Below the pieces are notes generated by a model. That model saw nothing but the letters and a program-made list of their open reading frames with translations, had not been told where the DNA came from and ran no database searches. Positions 7,804 to 14,856 of a stretch of DNA of 21,195 nucleotides are shown piece by piece. The translations under genes were made by a program, and so were the position numbers. Each line of letters begins with the position of its first letter. The stretch's first letter is position 1. This stretch comes from DATILL01 sp035476575 (GTDB taxonomy: Bacteria > Actinomycetota > Actinomycetes > Mycobacteriales > JACQDL01): NCBI GenBank assembly GCA_035476575.1, contig DATILL010000120.1:1-21195 (forward strand), written 5' to 3'.

Positions 7804-8556
7804 TCACGGCTTTTGGGCCAACCAGACCTGCCTCTCACAGCCGTCGGTCAACGGACCTTTCGTGAAGTCGCCCCAGGCCGACCGGATCTGCCAACCTGCC
7901 AGGGTGAGCTCGTGGGCGAAACGGTGCGGCGGGACGTAGGCGCGGGGCAGCGGCGGCAGGTGGGTCCGCCTGGCCATCACGCCGTTCTGGTCCAGCTCCT
8001 CCAGGACCGCGTGGTAGACCGAGAGCATCGAGTCGTCGTCGACGACCTCCTCGCTCAGGTACAGGACCCAGCCCGCTCCACGGGCCTGCGCGACCTCGAC
8101 CCGGTTGTACCTGCGCAACGTGCGGCGGTCGGTCAGGAACGCGTCGAAGAGCAGGTAGCCGCCGCGTTCGGTGTTCCGCGCCACGTTGCGGAAGCAGTCG
8201 ACCCGCTCGTCCGCCTGGACGATGTGGTTGAAGGTGTTCTGCGGGGCATAGGACAGGCGCGCCGGCTGGTCGAGCAGGTAGGTCGCGATGTCGGCATGGA
8301 CCAGCACGGGCGGGTTCGTGACGAGCAGGTCCGCGCACCGCTGCAGGGATGTCGTGGAGAAGTCCAGGCCGATGTCTGGCTGGGCCACCTGGGCGACCCG
8401 GCCGCTGCCGATGCCCAGCTCGACTGCTGGGCGCCCGTAGTCCAGCACCGCGCGGCGGTAGAACTCGGTGTCGCCACGGTCCGTGACGGACGACCATCGC
8501 AACAGGACGTCGGCCCATTGGTCGAACTCGCCGGCGAGATTCTCAGTTTTGCCCAA
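7804..8556 (-). CDS. SAM-dependent methyltransferase, last gene of the peptide operon
   Basis: This 250-residue class I methyltransferase has motif I VELGIGSGR (45-53) after the conserved YGRPAVE lead-in, an acidic residue after strand beta2 (GLDFS, Asp64), and a motif IV-like region QNTFNHI (106-112). The start is TTG at 8556, supported by GAGGAGG 6 nt upstream inside the preceding gene. It overlaps the MFS gene by 14 nt, so the two are translationally coupled. Its substrate is unknown. By context it may methylate the peptide product or a small molecule made by the operon. The family is broad, so substrate assignment is inference. Confidence 0.88.
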   Translation of the reverse strand: MGKTENLAGEFDQWADVLLRWSSVTDRGDTEFYRRAVLDYGRPAVELGIGSGRVAQVAQPDIGLDFSTTSLQRCADLLVTNPPVLVHADIATYLLDQPARLSYAPQNTFNHIVQADERVDCFRNVARNTERGGYLLFDAFLTDRRTLRRYNRVEVAQARGAGWVLYLSEEVVDDDSMLSVYHAVLEELDQNGVMARRTHLPPLPRAYVPPHRFAHELTLAGWQIRSAWGDFTKGPLTDGCERQVWLAQKP

Positions 8557-9808
8557 TGCTGGCCTCCTCGTTCGGTAGCAGAAATCCGGCGACCGCCGCG
8601 ACGAGGATCAGCAGGCCGCCGGTCCAGGCGAGCACTGAGCTGGGCGACAGGAACGCACCGACCGCGCCGGCGCCCAGTATTCCCAGCGGCTGTGAACCGT
8701 CGCAGGCTGCCGCGTACCTCAGGTTGGTGACCGCGAACCGCGGCCGGCTCAGGCGCGACTGCAACACGGTCAGGACAATGGCCGAGTAGGGCGCGAAGAT
8801 GATCCCGCCCAGGAAGAGCGCGGCGACCACGACCATGACGTTGGGCGCCGCGGCGACCAGCAGTGTTATGGCGCCCCAGCCGGCGACGACCGCAACGGCG
8901 GCATGCGGGTGCGCCAGGCGGGTGGCCTTCGCCAGGACCAGGGTCGTGCACACCGACCCGATCCCCATGGCCGACCAGGCAAGCCCAAGGCTGCCGGCCG
9001 CGTGGCTGCCGGGGATGTTCAGCTCGTCAGTGAGCTTGAGCGGGAGGCTGACGACCATCGGGCCGTAGAGCAGGTAGAACAGCCCGGTCATCCAGACCAG
9101 CGTGCTGCCGGTGCGGGTCACCCCCCTTCGGCGTGCGCCGTGGGCCGCCTGTGGCGCCCCGTCCGCGGGGCAGCGCGCCCCGCCGGTGGGGACCACTGGG
9201 CTGCTGACCGCACGGACCGCACGGACGACGCCGAGGAACGCGAGGCCGTCGAGGATCAGCACAACCCCCGGGCCCTGCCAGACAATGACCGCGCCGGCCA
9301 GCGCCGGGCCGAACATGAAAGACGTCTGGGCGACGGCCGAGACGAGGCTGTTCGCGGCGAAGTACCGGCTCGGGTCGACGGCGTCACGCAGCACCGTCCG
9401 GAACGCGGCACGGCCGAACGGGCCACTTGCCCCGGCGGCGGCCAGGAGCACGGCGAACACTGGGAGGGTCAGCGCTCCGGCGATCTGCAGTGCCCCACAC
9501 AGCACGAGACAGCATGCCTTGGTCAGCCCGTCGACGGTGACCAGGGTTCGCGGGTCGACCCCGGCGAGCCGGCGGGCGAGGGCGATGTTCACCGCCACGC
9601 CGGGAGCCAGAAAGCTGGCGGTGGCGGCGGCGATGGCCGCTGCCCGGTTGGCCGAGACCAGGTGCTGGGCGGTCCAGACGATGGCGATCTCGTCCATCGC
9701 GTTGCCCAGCGCCGCCGGCCCGTAGCCCCAGAGGAGCCGCCGCAACACCGGTGTCGCCATGCGATCCGCCCTGTCCGCCGACGCCCTGTCCGCCGACGCC
9801 CTGTCCAT
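8543..9808 (-). CDS. MFS transporter, probable exporter of the operon product
   Basis: The 421-residue protein has about ten to twelve hydrophobic segments, in the MFS-3 style of macrolide-type efflux proteins (LWGYGPAALGNAMDEIAIVW at the start, LFYLLYGPMVVSLPL midway, GGLLILVAAVAGFLL at the end). I chose the ATG at 9808 because it lies 16 nt after the upstream FGE-like stop and follows a GGGGCAGGGG stretch. ATG 9760 (MATPVLRR) is an alternative that removes a repetitive hydrophilic leader. The leader DRASADRASADRAD is encoded by 15-bp repeats. The gene is bracketed tightly by the FGE-like and methyltransferase genes, so export of the operon's product is the natural role. Confidence 0.88.
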   Translation of the reverse strand: MDRASADRASADRADRMATPVLRRLLWGYGPAALGNAMDEIAIVWTAQHLVSANRAAAIAAATASFLAPGVAVNIALARRLAGVDPRTLVTVDGLTKACCLVLCGALQIAGALTLPVFAVLLAAAGASGPFGRAAFRTVLRDAVDPSRYFAANSLVSAVAQTSFMFGPALAGAVIVWQGPGVVLILDGLAFLGVVRAVRAVSSPVVPTGGARCPADGAPQAAHGARRRGVTRTGSTLVWMTGLFYLLYGPMVVSLPLKLTDELNIPGSHAAGSLGLAWSAMGIGSVCTTLVLAKATRLAHPHAAVAVVAGWGAITLLVAAAPNVMVVVAALFLGGIIFAPYSAIVLTVLQSRLSRPRFAVTNLRYAAACDGSQPLGILGAGAVGAFLSPSSVLAWTGGLLILVAAVAGFLLPNEEASIGQN

Positions 9809-9812
9809 CAAC
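9768..9812. repeat. Three 15-bp tandem repeats across the MFS start
   Basis: GCCCTGTCCGCCGAC occurs at 9768-9782 and 9783-9797, with a third copy carrying changes (GCCCTGTCCATCAAC) at 9798-9812. The proposed ATG (9806-9808) lies in the third copy. On the minus strand the units encode repeated ASADR residues. Copy number could vary without shifting the frame. Confidence 0.8.
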
Positions 9813-9824
9813 GCCCCTGCCCCG

Positions 9825-11231
9825 TCAACGACAGGTCGCGGGCGGGCGGCAGTCGCAGACGCAGCGGAACCCGATCTCGAAGTGCCGGTCGAACAGGAGA
9901 TCCCGCCCCCGGAACGCCGCCGAGGTCTGCTCCGGCAATGACGTCCACGCGCCACCCTTGATCACGGCATAGGACGAGTCGTCGTACACGACGTCGAGCG
10001 CGTCCCGGCTGCCGCTGCCCGGTGTCGCGGGGCCGCCGAAGTACGACGAGGACGTCCACTCCCAGGTGTTGCCGCTCAGGCCGTACACCCCGAACGGCGA
10101 GGCTCCGGTCGGCGCCACCGGTCGGGTCGTCTGCCAAGCCGGCCGGCGGACCAGGTCGCCCAACGTCTCCCGCCAGTCCTCGATCGCCGGCCATCCGTCC
10201 GTCGACGGCTGCGGGAGGCAGTGCACCTGTACGGCGTCGAACTCCTCGCCCCAGGGGTAGGCCCGCCCGTCCGCGCCCTGGGCGGCGCGTTGCCATTCCG
10301 CCTCGCTCGGCAGCCTCTTTCCCCGCCATCGGGCATAGGCGTACGCGTCGAACCAGTCAACACCAGTTACCGGATGTTCCGGCCCGACCCGGGCGTCGAA
10401 CACCGTGTTGCGCCAATGAATCTTGTCGGGTATCTCCGACGGGTGGCAGAACCGGTGGGTACGGGCCGGCTCGCTCCCGGCAAACCGGTCGTACTCCGCG
10501 ACGGTCACCGGCTGCCGGTCCATGGCGAACGCCGGGCAGCCGATCTCACCGACCGGATCGTCCTGCCAGTCGAACTGCAGGACACGGCCGGCCCAGGCTG
10601 CCGGCCGGCCCATCCGTACGGTGCCCGCCGGAATGGCACACATGTCCCGGTGGTCGTGGCCGCCGCCGGTGGTGGTGGTAGCCGGTGCGTCCGAACGCCC
10701 ACCGGACAGCACCGGACGCGGGCTGTCCACCGTACCCCCGGCAAAGATCTCCGCCTCGAGCTCGGCGATCCTGCCGAGATCCTTCCGGCCGGCGTCGATG
10801 ATGTCGACGATGGCCTGGAGCACGACCGCGTGGCCGACCCCGACGGGCTTCCCGGCCCGGCCGGACAGCCGGGAACGCACCGAACCTACAATCGGGATCA
10901 GGTCTGGGAGTGCTTCCCAGATGCGCAGCAACCCGCATAGCCGAATCGCGTCGAAGGCGACAAGGTCCTCGTAGTCATGGGTCAGCCAGCGAGCCAGCTC
11001 CCGCGTTTCTGCTGACTTCGGGAAGCGCCGGGCCAGCGTGTTGAGTATCGAGACGCGGATCCACGGCCACGAATGCATCGCACCGACCGCGGCCAGCTCA
11101 CCGTGCTCCGCCGCTCCCACCGACCCGATCTCGCTCTGGTAGCAGCCGACCAGACGCACGAGCTCGGGCAGCGAGGCCTCCGCGCGGACCCGGTCAGCGT
11201 CCAGGAGCGCGATCCGAGCCATGACACCCAT
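9825..11231 (-). CDS. HEAT-like plus FGE/SUMF1-fold enzyme, candidate peptide-modifying enzyme
   Basis: This 468-residue protein has two parts. Residues 1-165 are helical repeats resembling HEAT units (MHSWPWIRVSILNTLARRF, AFDAIRLCGLLRIWEALPDL). Residues about 197-458 are a formylglycine-generating-enzyme/SUMF1 domain: IPAGTVRMG, PVTVAEYDRF, HPVTGVDWFDAYAYARWRGK, RLPSEAEWQRAA, YGLSGNTWEW, VIKGGAW and GFRCV. The family includes FGE (Cys to formylglycine), EgtB-like sulfoxide synthases and hydroxylases. Here the CH-xx-SYC copper cysteine pair of true FGEs is absent: the segment after GGAW reads TSLPEQTSAAFR. Instead the C-terminus has four cysteines (457, 459, 461, 467). No DinB domain or signal peptide is present. 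The ATG at 11231 follows GGAGG by 8 nt. Placed right after the 26-residue peptide gene, it is the best candidate for a modifying enzyme acting on that peptide. The reaction is unknown. Confidence 0.85.
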   Translation of the reverse strand: MGVMARIALLDADRVRAEASLPELVRLVGCYQSEIGSVGAAEHGELAAVGAMHSWPWIRVSILNTLARRFPKSAETRELARWLTHDYEDLVAFDAIRLCGLLRIWEALPDLIPIVGSVRSRLSGRAGKPVGVGHAVVLQAIVDIIDAGRKDLGRIAELEAEIFAGGTVDSPRPVLSGGRSDAPATTTTGGGHDHRDMCAIPAGTVRMGRPAAWAGRVLQFDWQDDPVGEIGCPAFAMDRQPVTVAEYDRFAGSEPARTHRFCHPSEIPDKIHWRNTVFDARVGPEHPVTGVDWFDAYAYARWRGKRLPSEAEWQRAAQGADGRAYPWGEEFDAVQVHCLPQPSTDGWPAIEDWRETLGDLVRRPAWQTTRPVAPTGASPFGVYGLSGNTWEWTSSSYFGGPATPGSGSRDALDVVYDDSSYAVIKGGAWTSLPEQTSAAFRGRDLLFDRHFEIGFRCVCDCRPPATCR

Positions 11232-11255
11232 CGACCGACCTCCGAGTGCCGGGCG

Positions 11256-11278
11256 GTGGGGCCGCGGGACGGCCCCAC
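11256..11278 (-). terminator. Strong hairpin between peptide gene and FGE-like gene (attenuator)
   Basis: A perfect 9-bp GC-rich stem (11256-11264 with 11270-11278) and 5-nt loop lies in the 60-nt gap after the peptide stop. No T-tract follows. Such a structure commonly reduces downstream transcription or protects the upstream mRNA, giving more precursor than enzyme. That function here is inference. Confidence 0.6.
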
Positions 11279-11291
11279 CACGGGCGAATGG

Positions 11292-11372
11292 TCACCACTT
11301 CTCGTTGGAGCGAAGCACTGGCTTGCCGGTCCGTGCCCGCTGCGCCGCGGACCACCTGGCCTTGTACGACAT
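11292..11372 (-). CDS. 26-residue peptide, candidate RiPP precursor
   Basis: A tiny gene starting MSYKARWSAAQRARTGKP and ending VLRSNEKW, with ATG at 11372 and TGA at 11292-11294. The ribosome site AAAGGAGGTGA (minus strand, 11378-11388) matches the 16S anti-Shine-Dalgarno end almost perfectly, with 8 nt between GGAGG and ATG. That is the strongest site seen in the window and hard to explain by chance. The peptide is basic (three Lys, four Arg), has Trp7 and a C-terminal Trp26, and contains no Cys, so cysteine oxidation or lanthionine chemistry is excluded. It is the first gene of the operon, followed by a hairpin and an FGE-like enzyme, exporter and methyltransferase. I recognise no known precursor family. 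It could also be a regulatory or signalling peptide. The long overlapping frame through it (to 14453) is an antisense shadow. Confidence 0.75.
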   Translation of the reverse strand: MSYKARWSAAQRARTGKPVLRSNEKW

Positions 11373-11377
11373 TGACG

Positions 11378-11388
11378 TCACCTCCTTT
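11378..11388 (-). promoter_or_regulatory. Near-consensus ribosome binding site of the peptide gene
   Basis: AAAGGAGGTGA read on the minus strand is complementary to the 3' end of 16S rRNA over nearly its full length. It fixes the 26-residue reading frame start at 11372 and predicts very high translation. Confidence 0.85.
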
Positions 11389-11455
11389 CCGTCCGAGTGA
11401 ACGTGCCGCGTGCCGCCGTCCGGTGTGGCGGCGAACATCACATTTGCGCGAAGGT

Positions 11456-11484
11456 CGGGAACAACTCTTGAACAAGCCTTGAAC
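11456..11484. promoter_or_regulatory. Putative SARP operator: three heptamers with 11-bp period
   Basis: CGGGAAC (11456-11462), CTTGAAC (11467-11473) and CTTGAAC (11478-11484) are separated by exactly 4 nt each. SARP activators typically bind direct heptamers of this spacing just upstream of a -10 element. Toward the peptide gene, an A/T-rich stretch at 11434-11445 could supply that -10. The site lies in the divergent promoter region between the SARP gene and the peptide operon. Confidence 0.65.
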
Positions 11485-11502
11485 CCGCTGGCCAGCGCCG
11501 CT

Positions 11503-11532
11503 ATGAAAGGAGAGCCGCTATCAGGGAGATGA
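11503..11532 (+). other. Possible 9-codon leader ORF overlapping the SARP start
   Basis: ATG at 11503 encodes MKGEPLSGR and ends at TGA 11530-11532, overlapping the SARP ATG (11529) in an ATGA arrangement. No strong ribosome site precedes it. If translated, it would couple translation to the regulator. It is speculative. Confidence 0.25.
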
Positions 11533-14500
11533 GCGCGGATCGGGGTGTTTCGATGGCAGTGGAGCTCGGCGTGCTCGGCGCGATCGAGGTACGCCGGGAC
11601 GGCCGCCGCGTTGAGGTAGGCCATGTCCGGCAGCAGTGCGTGCTGGCGGCGTTGCTGGTGGACGCGAACACCGCGATGCCGGCCGATCAGCTCATCGACC
11701 GGGTCTGGGGCGAGCATCCCCCCGCCCGTGCCCGGGGCACGCTGTACAGCTACCTGTCCCGGCTGCGGCGGGTGCTGGCCGGCACCGGGCAGGTCCGTCT
11801 TGAACGGCGACCCACCGGCTACGTCCTCGCCGTGGATCCGTCCCTGGTCGACATGCACCGTTTCAGCGGCCTGCTCTCCCGGGCCCGGGTCGCCACTGCC
11901 GACGAGGCTGCCCTGGCACTGCTGGAGGAGGCGCTGCGGCTGTGGCGCGGAGAGCCGTTTGCCGGTCTGGACACCGCGTGGGTCAACACGGTGCGCGACA
12001 CGCTGGAGGCCGCGCGGTTCGCGGCCGAGCTGGACCTGGGCGACCTGCAACTGCGCAGCGGTCAGCACGCCACGATGCTGCCCGCGTTGGCCGCCCGCAC
12101 CGACGCCCATCCGCTCGACGAACGGTTGGTCGCCCAGCGGATGCTCGCGCTGTACCGCTCCGGCCGGCAGGCCGAGGCGTTGGAGGCGTACCGGAGCGTC
12201 TCCCGGCTGCTCGCCGAGGAGCTGGGCATCGACCCCGGCCCGGAGCTGCGCCAGGTGCACCAGGCCGTGCTGACCGCCGATCCGGCGCTCGCGCTGCCCG
12301 GCCGGGACCGGTCCGCCGCGGCGGACCCCGGCCAGGCCTGGCTGGACCAGGCCTGGCGGGTGGTGTGCCAGCTCCCGCCTGACCTGGCCGACCTCGCCGG
12401 ACGGGACGATGTGCGGGCCCGGTTGCTGGCCACGCTGTCCGGGCAGGCCAACCGGGCCGCGGCACCGCCGGTGGTGGCGATCACCGGGCCACCCGGCGTC
12501 GGCAAGACCGCGCTTGCGGTCGCCGTCGCGCACGTACTGCGCGGCAGCTACCCCGACGGCCAGTGGTACGTGCGGCTGGCCGGCACCGGAGGCCGCCCGC
12601 TGGACCAGGACGAGGCGCTCAGGGACTGGCTGATCGCGTCCGGCATGCACCCGGCCGCGGTGCCCCGGGAGGCCGGGCAGCGGGCTGCGGCGTTGCGGGC
12701 CCGGCTGGCCGACCGGCGGGTGCTGCTCATACTGGACGACGCCGCCGGCCCCGGGCAGGTGCGCCCGCTGCTGCCCGGCACCGCGGCCAGCGCCGTCATC
12801 ATCACCAGCCGCCGGCTGCTGTCCGGCCTGGCCGGCGCCGAGACCGTCCAGCTGGGCCCGCTGGACCGGGCCGGCGCGACCGCGGTGCTCACCGCGGTGG
12901 TCGGGGCCGCCCGGGTGGCCCGGGAGCCGGCGGCCGCTGCCGACCTGGCCGGGCACTGTGCCGGGCTGCCGCTGGCGCTGCGGATCAGCGCTGCCCGGTT
13001 GGCGGCCCGGCCGGACTGGACGCTGGCCCGGCTGGCCGACCGGCTCGCCGACGAGCGGCGCCGGCTCGATGAGCTGGCCGTCGACGACCTCGCCGTCCGG
13101 GCCAGCCTGCGGCTCAGCTACGACCTGCTCGATGCCGGTGCCCGGGCGGCGTTCCGGCAGCTCGGCCTGCTGGGTGCCGCCGACCTGGCGGCCTGGTCGG
13201 TCGCCGCGCTGGCCGGGGTCGGCGACGGTGAGCCGGTGCTGGACCGGTTGCTGGATGCCAACCTGCTCGCCCCCGCCGGCCCGGACGAGGCCGGCGAGCC
13301 GCGGTACCGGATGCACGACCTGACCGCGCTGTACGCCGTCGAGCGGGCGCAGGCCGACGGCGCGGCGGCCAACCGGGCCGCGATCGACCGGTACCACCAG
13401 GCGCTGCTGGCCCTGGTCGACGCCTGTGCCCGGCGGCTGCCGGCCGGGATGGAGGCGCTGCCGGCCGCGCCGCTGACCGGGCAACCGGCAGCCGGCGCGG
13501 CCGACCGGGCCGGCTGGGCCGAGCTGGACCGGCTCAGCGCCGACCCGGCGAGCCGGCTGCGCGCGGAGTCGGCAGCGATCTGCCGGGCGATCGAACGGGC
13601 CTGCGAGCACGGCCAGCCGGCGCTCGCGGCCGCGCTGGCCGACCGCGCGCTGGCCGAGCACCTGCGCGACCGGCTCGCGCCGGGCCAGCCCGAGCGGCTG
13701 TACCGGCTGATCCGGGACCGCGCGCATGCCGACGGCGAGGAGCTGGTCGCCTGGCGGGCGGAGGTCCAGCGCTGCCGGCTCGACGTGCTCCGCGGGCGGG
13801 TGACGGCCACGATGGGGCCGCTCCAGGCCTGCGCGGCGGCGTTCACCCGGCTGGATGCATCGGCCGAGCTGGCCTACAGCCTGGCCGAGCTGGCGTTCTG
13901 CCACAGCGACCAGGGCAACGACAGCCGTGCGGTGGAGCTGGCCGGCCGGGCGGTCGCGCTGGCTGACCGCGGGGTCCCGGTCACCCGGGCGCATGCGCTG
14001 ACCGAGTACGGCACCAGCCTGGCCCGGGCCGGCCGGCACGAGGAGGCCTACCGGGCGCTCGACCGGGCGTTGGCCCTGATGACGGAGCGCGACGAGCGGC
14101 ACGCGGCCGGGCTGATCCTGATGCGCGTCACGATCGCCGCCCGCCGGCACGGTGACCTGACCCGTGCCCGCCAGGCGGCCGAGCGCGCCCGCGACCTGCT
14201 CCGCGCCGCCGACGACCCGTGCGGGGTCGGCTGGACCCTGCTCAACCTCGCCTACATCGCCATCGCCGAGCGCCAGCCGGCCACCGCGGTCACCGCCGCG
14301 TCCGACGCCGGCGCGCTGCTGGCCGAGGTGCACGACAGCCGCGGGCAGGTGCAGGCAGAGCTGGCTCGCGCCGAGGCCCACCTCGAGCTGGGCGAGCCCG
14401 GCCGCGCGGTGGCCATCCTGCCGGGCGCGCTGGAGGCGGCCACCGCGGCCCACAACCCCCAGCTCACGCGGGCCGCCCAGTCGCTGCTGGCACGGGCCCG

Positions 14501-14540
14501 CCGGCTGGCCGGCCAGCCGCGGGCCTCCGCGGCCGGCTGA
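11529..14540 (+). CDS. SARP-type regulator with NB-ARC ATPase and TPR domain (AfsR-like)
   Basis: This is a 1003-residue pathway-specific activator. Residues 10-100 form the OmpR-like DNA-binding domain (VELGVLGAIEVRRDGRRVEV, TLYSYLSRLRRVLAG, PTGYVL). Residues 105-250 are the bacterial transcriptional activation domain (DMHRFSGLLSRAR, HPLDERLVAQRMLALYRSGR, LGIDPGPELRQVHQ). The ATPase domain follows, with Walker A GPPGVGKTAL (320-329), Walker B VLLILDD, and the NB-ARC GLPLALRI. TPR-like helices occupy about 770-1000. The start at 11529 is uncertain: AGGGAG abuts the ATG and AAAGGAG lies 16 nt away. ATG 11553 (MAVELGVLG), preceded by GGGGTG, is a good alternative. It is divergent from the peptide operon, and the SARP-type heptamers between them suggest it activates that operon. 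It is probably the cluster-situated regulator. Confidence 0.92.
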   Translation: MSADRGVSMAVELGVLGAIEVRRDGRRVEVGHVRQQCVLAALLVDANTAMPADQLIDRVWGEHPPARARGTLYSYLSRLRRVLAGTGQVRLERRPTGYVLAVDPSLVDMHRFSGLLSRARVATADEAALALLEEALRLWRGEPFAGLDTAWVNTVRDTLEAARFAAELDLGDLQLRSGQHATMLPALAARTDAHPLDERLVAQRMLALYRSGRQAEALEAYRSVSRLLAEELGIDPGPELRQVHQAVLTADPALALPGRDRSAAADPGQAWLDQAWRVVCQLPPDLADLAGRDDVRARLLATLSGQANRAAAPPVVAITGPPGVGKTALAVAVAHVLRGSYPDGQWYVRLAGTGGRPLDQDEALRDWLIASGMHPAAVPREAGQRAAALRARLADRRVLLILDDAAGPGQVRPLLPGTAASAVIITSRRLLSGLAGAETVQLGPLDRAGATAVLTAVVGAARVAREPAAAADLAGHCAGLPLALRISAARLAARPDWTLARLADRLADERRRLDELAVDDLAVRASLRLSYDLLDAGARAAFRQLGLLGAADLAAWSVAALAGVGDGEPVLDRLLDANLLAPAGPDEAGEPRYRMHDLTALYAVERAQADGAAANRAAIDRYHQALLALVDACARRLPAGMEALPAAPLTGQPAAGAADRAGWAELDRLSADPASRLRAESAAICRAIERACEHGQPALAAALADRALAEHLRDRLAPGQPERLYRLIRDRAHADGEELVAWRAEVQRCRLDVLRGRVTATMGPLQACAAAFTRLDASAELAYSLAELAFCHSDQGNDSRAVELAGRAVALADRGVPVTRAHALTEYGTSLARAGRHEEAYRALDRALALMTERDERHAAGLILMRVTIAARRHGDLTRARQAAERARDLLRAADDPCGVGWTLLNLAYIAIAERQPATAVTAASDAGALLAEVHDSRGQVQAELARAEAHLELGEPGRAVAILPGALEAATAAHNPQLTRAAQSLLARARRLAGQPRASAAG

Positions 14541-14557
14541 CCTAAGTCAGCCCGGCC
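14531..14557 (+). terminator. Hairpin overlapping the SARP stop codon
   Basis: GGCCGGCTGAC (14531-14541) pairs with GTCAGCCCGGCC (14546-14557) with one bulge and loop CTAA. The TGA stop lies within the stem. It is well placed to end the SARP transcript, though without a T-tract. Confidence 0.5.
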
Positions 14558-14681
14558 AGCTGGTCGGTCGTCGGAGACTCTGGCCCCTCAACGGGCTGCT
14601 GCATTTTCGACTCCAGCGCGTAGGATTATCGTGACGTACCGTACATGCGACGCCTGAGCATGCCGGAGAGGCAACGAGCAG

Positions 14682-14840
14682 ATGACCGACCCGCCTGCGT
14701 GGTTCTTGGCCGTCCCTGCACCGCGTGAGATCGCCGAGTCCTGGCAGCGGTGCGCCTCGTTCGGGGTTGGGCCCGGTTCGCCGTCGCCGCCGGCACCCCG
14801 TTTCGCCGCAACCAGGTATGGCGCCGTACGGCGCCGGTAA
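14682..14840 (+). pseudogene. Truncated N-terminus of an AcoR-like GAF regulator
   Basis: The open frame of 52 residues contains REIAESWQRCASFGVGP, which resembles the N-terminal lead-in (xIxxSWxRCxxxGv-P) of AcoR-type regulators with a GAF domain. It then degenerates into a Pro/Ala/Arg-rich tail and stops at 14838-14840. A GGAGAGGCAACGAG stretch upstream gives a weak ribosome site. In actinobacteria such regulators often sit beside the aldehyde dehydrogenase-DUF779 pair, which starts 16 nt later here. It is probably a remnant of the lost regulator. It could still be translated as a small coupled leader protein. Confidence 0.55.
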
Positions 14841-14856
14841 CTGAGGAGGTATGCGC

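Noticed and set aside
9825..11231. Annotation as a true sulfatase-activating formylglycine-generating enzyme
   Set aside because: The copper-binding cysteine segment is missing and there is no sulfatase gene nearby, so I keep it at fold level.
11292..14453. A 1053-residue minus-strand open frame antisense to the SARP gene
   Set aside because: Its composition (Gly, Arg, Pro, Gln and Val repeats without domains) is typical of a GC-rich antisense shadow. Only its last 26 codons, with their own ribosome site, look real.
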